Source: Mycolicibacterium litorale (lineage in GTDB: Bacteria > Actinomycetota > Actinomycetes > Mycobacteriales > Mycobacteriaceae). Taken from it: a DNA stretch of 64,000 nucleotides. The stretch is taken from positions 1,984,001 through 2,048,000 of the forward strand of contig NZ_AP023287.1 of the NCBI RefSeq assembly GCF_014218295.1. Direction: 5' to 3'. The notes beneath the pieces are model-generated. The model was given only the letters and a program-made list of their open reading frames with translations, had not been told where the DNA came from and did not search any database. The first letter of the stretch is position 1, and each line of letters starts with the position of its first letter. Shown piece by piece: positions 60,571 through 64,000 of the stretch. A program made the position numbers and the translations under genes.

Positions 60571-61491
60571 GTGCACTTCAGCATCACCCATCCCATGCAC
60601 ACCCATCCCTACAACCCGGAGTTCGTGACCGGCGCCGGGGTGGCCGCGGTGGCGGTGGCGGCCGAGCAGGCGGGCTTCGCCGGCCTCGGATTCACCGATC
60701 ACCCGGCGCCCACCCAGCGCTGGCTCGACGCCGGCGGCCACGACGCGCTCGACCCGTTCGTCGCGATGGGCTACGCCGCCGCTCACACGACCACCCTGCG
60801 CCTGATCCCGAACATCGTGGTGCTGCCGTACCGCAACCCCTTCGTCGTCGCGAAATCCGGTGCGACGCTCGACCTTCTGTCCGGCGGACGGTTCACGCTG
60901 GCCGTCGGCGTCGGCTACCTCAAGCGGGAGTTCGCCGCGCTCGGGGTCGACTTCGACGAGCGTGCCGAGTTGTTCACCGAGGCGCTGTCGGTGATCCGCA
61001 GGGTGTGGACCTCCGACGACGTCACGGTCGAGGGCAGGCACTTCACCGCAACGGGCATCACCGCACATCCCCGGCCGCTCACCGCGCCGCGTCCGCCGAT
61101 CTGGATCGGCGGCAACACCGCCGCCGCCCGCGCCCGAGTCGCCACGTTCGGCGACGGGTGGTGCCCGTTCCCGGCGCCGGCCATGCTCGCGCAGACGGCG
61201 CGCACCGCGCCCCTCGACTCGTTCGCCCGGCTCGGCGAGGCGATCGACGATCTGCGCCGCCGCTGCGAGGCCGAGGGCCGTGACCCGGCGGCTGTCGACG
61301 TCACGTTCACCAACCTCGGCGGTGGCGATCCCGGTAGCGACGACTTCGACGCCGACCGCTACCTCGAGGGAGTGGCCGCGCTCGACCGCCTCGGCGTGAC
61401 GTGGCTGCAGGTCACGATCCCCGGCGACAGCCTCGCCCACGCGCGGGAGGCGATCGAGCGGTTCGGGACCCTGGTCATCAAGGGGAGTTGA
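60571..61491 (+). CDS. LLM-class F420-dependent oxidoreductase, second copy
   Basis: A 306-residue LLM enzyme: FSITHPMHTHPYNPEFVTGA at the start, GLGFTDHPAPTQRWLDAGGH, SGGRFTLAVGVGYLKREFAA and PPIWIGGNTAAARARVATFG. GTG start with GAGG and GAGGAG upstream. The two divergent LLM proteins are only distantly alike, so they probably act on different intermediates. The end overlaps the convergent DUF427 gene by 14 nt. Confidence 0.88.
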   Translation: MHFSITHPMHTHPYNPEFVTGAGVAAVAVAAEQAGFAGLGFTDHPAPTQRWLDAGGHDALDPFVAMGYAAAHTTTLRLIPNIVVLPYRNPFVVAKSGATLDLLSGGRFTLAVGVGYLKREFAALGVDFDERAELFTEALSVIRRVWTSDDVTVEGRHFTATGITAHPRPLTAPRPPIWIGGNTAAARARVATFGDGWCPFPAPAMLAQTARTAPLDSFARLGEAIDDLRRRCEAEGRDPAAVDVTFTNLGGGDPGSDDFDADRYLEGVAALDRLGVTWLQVTIPGDSLAHAREAIERFGTLVIKGS

Positions 61492-62161
61492 GCGGCAGTT
61501 CCGCCACGACGTCGGCACGCGCCGGATCGAAGCTGAAACAGCCTGCGAGAGAAGCTGATTCCGCCAATGGCTGCGCATACGACCAGGCGACGTCGTCCAC
61601 CACGGCGCCGTCGACGACCGCCGACCAGTACGTCGCCCAACCCTTGTAGTTGCAGTAGCTGGTGGTGGCGCTCGGGTGGAGCACATCCACCCGGACCTGG
61701 GCCGGATCGACGTAGAGCACCGGTGGCAGCGCGGTCTCGAACACCACCACGGTGTGCGTCGTGTCGACCAGCACGGTGCCTCCCACGCTGACACGCAGCG
61801 CGCGGTCGGCCGGCCGGCAGTCCACGCGGTGGTAGGGGTTCGGTGGGTAGTGGACCAGTTCGCGGCCTTCTTCGAACCACGTGTCCACCGCATCCCACGG
61901 CACGTAGACGTATCCCGGCGCCTCCGCGGCGGGCGTGGCGGGCAGATCCCCGACGGCGCTGCTGCGGAAGGCGTAGCTCAGCGGATGCCCGCGGCGGTGC
62001 ACCATGACCACGTCGTCGGTGTCGAGGACGGTGCGGCCCGCGCGCACCGCCACCACCCGTCGCCGGTGAGGTTCGGCATAGACCGCGCCGTCGGGCAGCG
62101 GTGGGACGAACCACCCGGCGGGGTCGGCACTGAGCGGACCGCGTCCGGCGGTGAGTGTCAT
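61478..62161 (-). CDS. DUF427 protein with two tandem domains
   Basis: A 227-residue protein with two DUF427 domains: the first around VYAEPHRRRVVAVRAGRTVL, then PGYVYVPWDAVDTWF; the second around ALRVSVGGTVLVDTTHTVVV with the family motif SYCNYKGWATYWSA. The fold is small and beta-rich and the function is unknown, although DUF427 genes are common beside redox and monooxygenase genes in actinobacteria. ATG start. The upstream gap holds element 6. Confidence 0.85.
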   Translation of the reverse strand: MTLTAGRGPLSADPAGWFVPPLPDGAVYAEPHRRRVVAVRAGRTVLDTDDVVMVHRRGHPLSYAFRSSAVGDLPATPAAEAPGYVYVPWDAVDTWFEEGRELVHYPPNPYHRVDCRPADRALRVSVGGTVLVDTTHTVVVFETALPPVLYVDPAQVRVDVLHPSATTSYCNYKGWATYWSAVVDGAVVDDVAWSYAQPLAESASLAGCFSFDPARADVVAELPLNSP

Positions 62162-62194
62162 CCTGCGCTCCTCGGGCGATGCTCCGGCTCGTGG

Positions 62195-62220
62195 TTGACA
62201 AACTACCGCTTCGGTGTCAC
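62195..62220. promoter_or_regulatory. Island regulatory element 6
   Basis: TTGACA-N14-TGTCAC, one base away from the main form at the left end. It lies between the divergent DUF427 and WS/DGAT genes (34 bp and 94 bp from their starts); neither start is at the leaderless distance. Confidence 0.6.
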
Positions 62221-62313
62221 GTCACCCGCCGCCGGGCGGGTACGCACCGGGCGGCGGCCGGCGGGCTGACGTGACACAGTGTGTGAGACGAACCAGTCGG
62301 GGGCACACCATCG

Positions 62314-63771
62314 GTGACGACGACGGACGGGGGACGTGTGAAGCGACTCAACGGCGTCGACGCGCTGATGCTCTACAGCGAGACGCCCGAGATCCACATG
62401 CACACGCTGAAGGTCGGCGTACTCGACATCTCCGACGTGGCCGGCGGATACACCCGCGACCTCGTCCGCAAGGTGGCCGCACCGCGGCTTCTGGCGCTGT
62501 CGCCGTTGCGCCGCCGGCTCGTCGAGATCCCCGGCCGGGTGCACCATCCGATGTGGGTGCAGAACCCGACCATCGACTTCGACTATCACCTGCGCTTCGT
62601 CGAGGTGCCCGCACCGGGTGGCCGCCGCGAACTCGACGAGCTGATCGGCCGGATCGCGAGCACCCCGCTCGACCGGTCGAGACCGCTGTGGGAGATGTAC
62701 GTCGTCGAGGGCCTGGTGGGTGACCGCATCGCGATCGTGCACAAGGTGCACCACGTCCTTGCCGACGGGGTGGCGTCGGCCAATCAGATGTCTCGGGTCA
62801 TCTCACCGGAGGGCCCGGCGCCGTGCGAGGACGACGCGGCCGGCGACAGCGGACACACCCCGGCGGGGCTGCTGCGCTCGGCGGCCGACGACCACCTCCG
62901 GCAGATCGGCCGGCTACCCGCACTGTTGCGTGACACCGCGGCGGGGGTGTCGCAGGTGTACCGCAGGGGACGCGAGCGCGGGGCCCATCCGGATCTGGCG
63001 CGCAATTTCGCGCCGCCGCGCACGTTCCTCAACCATGTCGTCAGCCCGGCGCGCCGCTTCGCCACCGCGCCCGTCGCGCTCGCCGACGCCAAACTCCTCG
63101 CCCGCACCCTCGGTGTCACGCTCAACGACATCGTGCTGGCGACCGCCGCGGGCGCCCTGCGCGAGCTGCAGCTGCGTTACGACGGATACGCCGACGCACC
63201 GCTCATCGCCGGTGTGCCGATCGCCTTCAACACCTCGCCGGACCGGCTGTCGGGCAACGAGTTCTCGTACATGACACCGTCGCTGCCCGTGCATGTCGAC
63301 GATCCGCTGGAGAGGGTGCGGTTGACGTCGCTGGCGACGCGGATCGCCAAGGAGAACCACCACCTCCTCGGTCCCACCCTCATCGCGTCGTGGCTGAACT
63401 ATCTGCCGCCGCGCCTCGTCCCGCCCGTGTTCCGGTGGCAGGCGCAGCGGCGCGAGTCCAGCATGATCATGAACCTGACCATCTCCAATGTTCCGGGCCC
63501 ACGCGAACTGGGGCTGGTGGCGGGCGCATCCGTCGACGAGATCTACTCCGTCGGCCCGCTGGTGGTCGGCAGCGGGATGAACATCACCGTGTGGAGCTAC
63601 GTCGACCAGTTGAGCATCTCGGTGCTCACCGACGACCGGACCCTCGAGGATCCGCACGAGGCGACCGATGCGATGGTGCGCTCGTTCGCCGGGATCCGCG
63701 CGGCCGCGGGGATCGACGGACCGCTCACCGACGTGCCCGCGGCACTACCCCTCGCTGTCGCCGCCCTCTGA
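62314..63771 (+). CDS. Wax ester synthase/diacylglycerol acyltransferase (WS/DGAT)
   Basis: A 485-residue acyltransferase of the mycobacterial Tgs family, joining acyl-CoA to diacylglycerol or to an alcohol. The catalytic motif H-H-x3-D-G is in HKVHHVLADGVA. KRLNGVDALMLYSETPEIHM at the N-terminus, PLWEMYVVEGL, LNDIVLATAAGALREL and NLTISNVPGPRE are family blocks. GTG 62314 is the longest start; GTG 62338 (just before KRLNGVDAL) is equally plausible. It may store or detoxify pathway acids or alcohols as neutral lipid. Confidence 0.9.
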   Translation: MTTTDGGRVKRLNGVDALMLYSETPEIHMHTLKVGVLDISDVAGGYTRDLVRKVAAPRLLALSPLRRRLVEIPGRVHHPMWVQNPTIDFDYHLRFVEVPAPGGRRELDELIGRIASTPLDRSRPLWEMYVVEGLVGDRIAIVHKVHHVLADGVASANQMSRVISPEGPAPCEDDAAGDSGHTPAGLLRSAADDHLRQIGRLPALLRDTAAGVSQVYRRGRERGAHPDLARNFAPPRTFLNHVVSPARRFATAPVALADAKLLARTLGVTLNDIVLATAAGALRELQLRYDGYADAPLIAGVPIAFNTSPDRLSGNEFSYMTPSLPVHVDDPLERVRLTSLATRIAKENHHLLGPTLIASWLNYLPPRLVPPVFRWQAQRRESSMIMNLTISNVPGPRELGLVAGASVDEIYSVGPLVVGSGMNITVWSYVDQLSISVLTDDRTLEDPHEATDAMVRSFAGIRAAAGIDGPLTDVPAALPLAVAAL

Positions 63772-63799
63772 CCGCACGCCGGAGCGACCGAACCGAGAC

Positions 63800-63828
63800 T
63801 TTACAGATCGCGACGATAGTGTCACGCT
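63800..63828 (+). promoter_or_regulatory. Island regulatory element 7
   Basis: TTTACA (63800-63805), N14, TGTCACGCT (63820-63828), identical in both key blocks to elements 3, 4 and 5. The next start codon (63862) is 33 nt away with CGGAG before it, so this gene should have a short leader. There is no divergent gene here. Confidence 0.7.
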
Positions 63829-63861
63829 GGGGCAATCATCCGACGGCGAACGGAGCTGCCC

Positions 63862-64000
63862 ATGGTGAGCCAGTCCCTTCAGGTCGACGACCTCGGCCGC
63901 ACCTCGCGTATCCCCGGCGCGACGGCGACCCGACTGGAGTACCGGCTCGACGTGCTGGCCACCGACCCGGCCGATCTGGTGCGGTTCGCGGGCGGCTGGA
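63862..64000 (+). CDS. Start of an unidentified gene (3' end outside window)
   Basis: An ATG at 63862, 5 nt or so after CGGAGC, opens a frame that stays open for the 46 codons left in the window. The visible protein (VSQSLQVDDLGRTSRIPGAT, then RLEYRLDVLATDPADLVRFA) has no motif I recognise and no signal peptide. It follows regulatory element 7 and probably belongs to the same regulon. Confidence 0.65.
   Translation, partial: MVSQSLQVDDLGRTSRIPGATATRLEYRLDVLATDPADLVRFAGGW

Overview
The window is high-GC actinobacterial DNA, almost certainly from a mycobacterium and most likely an environmental fast-growing Mycolicibacterium. The evidence is gene order as I remember it from M. tuberculosis: yraN, yifB, dprA, viuB-like, xerC, F420-type LLM oxidoreductase, M23 peptidase, rpsB, tsf, amidase (amiC-like), pyrH, frr, cdsA, rlmN run in the same order. 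An Rv0203-type hemophore, an ECF41 (SigJ-like) sigma factor, F420-type oxidoreductases and a WS/DGAT enzyme also fit. GTG starts, 4-nt stop/start overlaps and leaderless starts are common. I saw no rRNA, tRNA, CRISPR array, insertion sequence or prophage.

Layout. 1-4982: the end of a glutaryl-CoA dehydrogenase-like gene, a fused alpha/beta 2-oxoacid dehydrogenase E1, a type III CoA-transferase and a TesB thioesterase (plus strand). 4951-11095: a minus-strand operon for a ferric-iron-type ABC importer whose last gene is an unusual adenylation / carrier / membrane acyltransferase fusion. A secreted hemophore lies divergently at 11489. 11949-15284: DUF1206 membrane protein, HtrA-like lipoprotein protease, ECF41 sigma factor and its probable DoxX target, with a matching promoter and a 13-codon leader ORF. 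15413-28480: the conserved DNA-processing and translation block, interrupted by a lactate monooxygenase and by a cytosine-type permease plus a frameshifted cyclase. 28627-36781: a lineage-specific insert between amidase and pyrH, with an FtsX-type ABC exporter, amino-acid/amine permease, copper amine oxidase, glycerate kinase and hydroxypyruvate reductase. 36793-37721: the wreck of an Rv2887-like MarR repressor beside an intact methyltransferase and an orphan palindrome. 37838-41245: pyrH-frr-cdsA-rlmN.

41268-64000 is an accessory catabolic island. It starts with a SnoaL-like gene between two 63-bp inverted repeats. It then carries an aldehyde dehydrogenase, two paralogous TetR regulators, a CoA-transferase, a kinase-like gene, two P450s and an SMP-30 lactonase. 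A tightly overlapping operon follows: duplicated-barrel protein, P450, alcohol dehydrogenase, aldolase, SDR, Baeyer-Villiger-type monooxygenase, small membrane protein, esterase. After that come SRPBCC, acyl-CoA dehydrogenase, two LLM oxidoreductases, DUF427 and WS/DGAT. The enzymes read as hydroxylation, oxidation to a ketone, oxygen insertion to a lactone/ester, hydrolysis, CoA activation and beta-oxidation of a cyclic substrate that the sequence does not name.

The most interesting signal is regulatory. Seven copies of a partial palindrome, TTTACA-N14-TGTCAC, sit in the island's intergenic gaps. In five genes the same element ends as an extended -10 exactly 6 nt before a start codon, pointing to co-regulated leaderless transcripts, probably under the two TetR paralogues. 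This looks like an undescribed regulon controlling an undescribed catabolic pathway.
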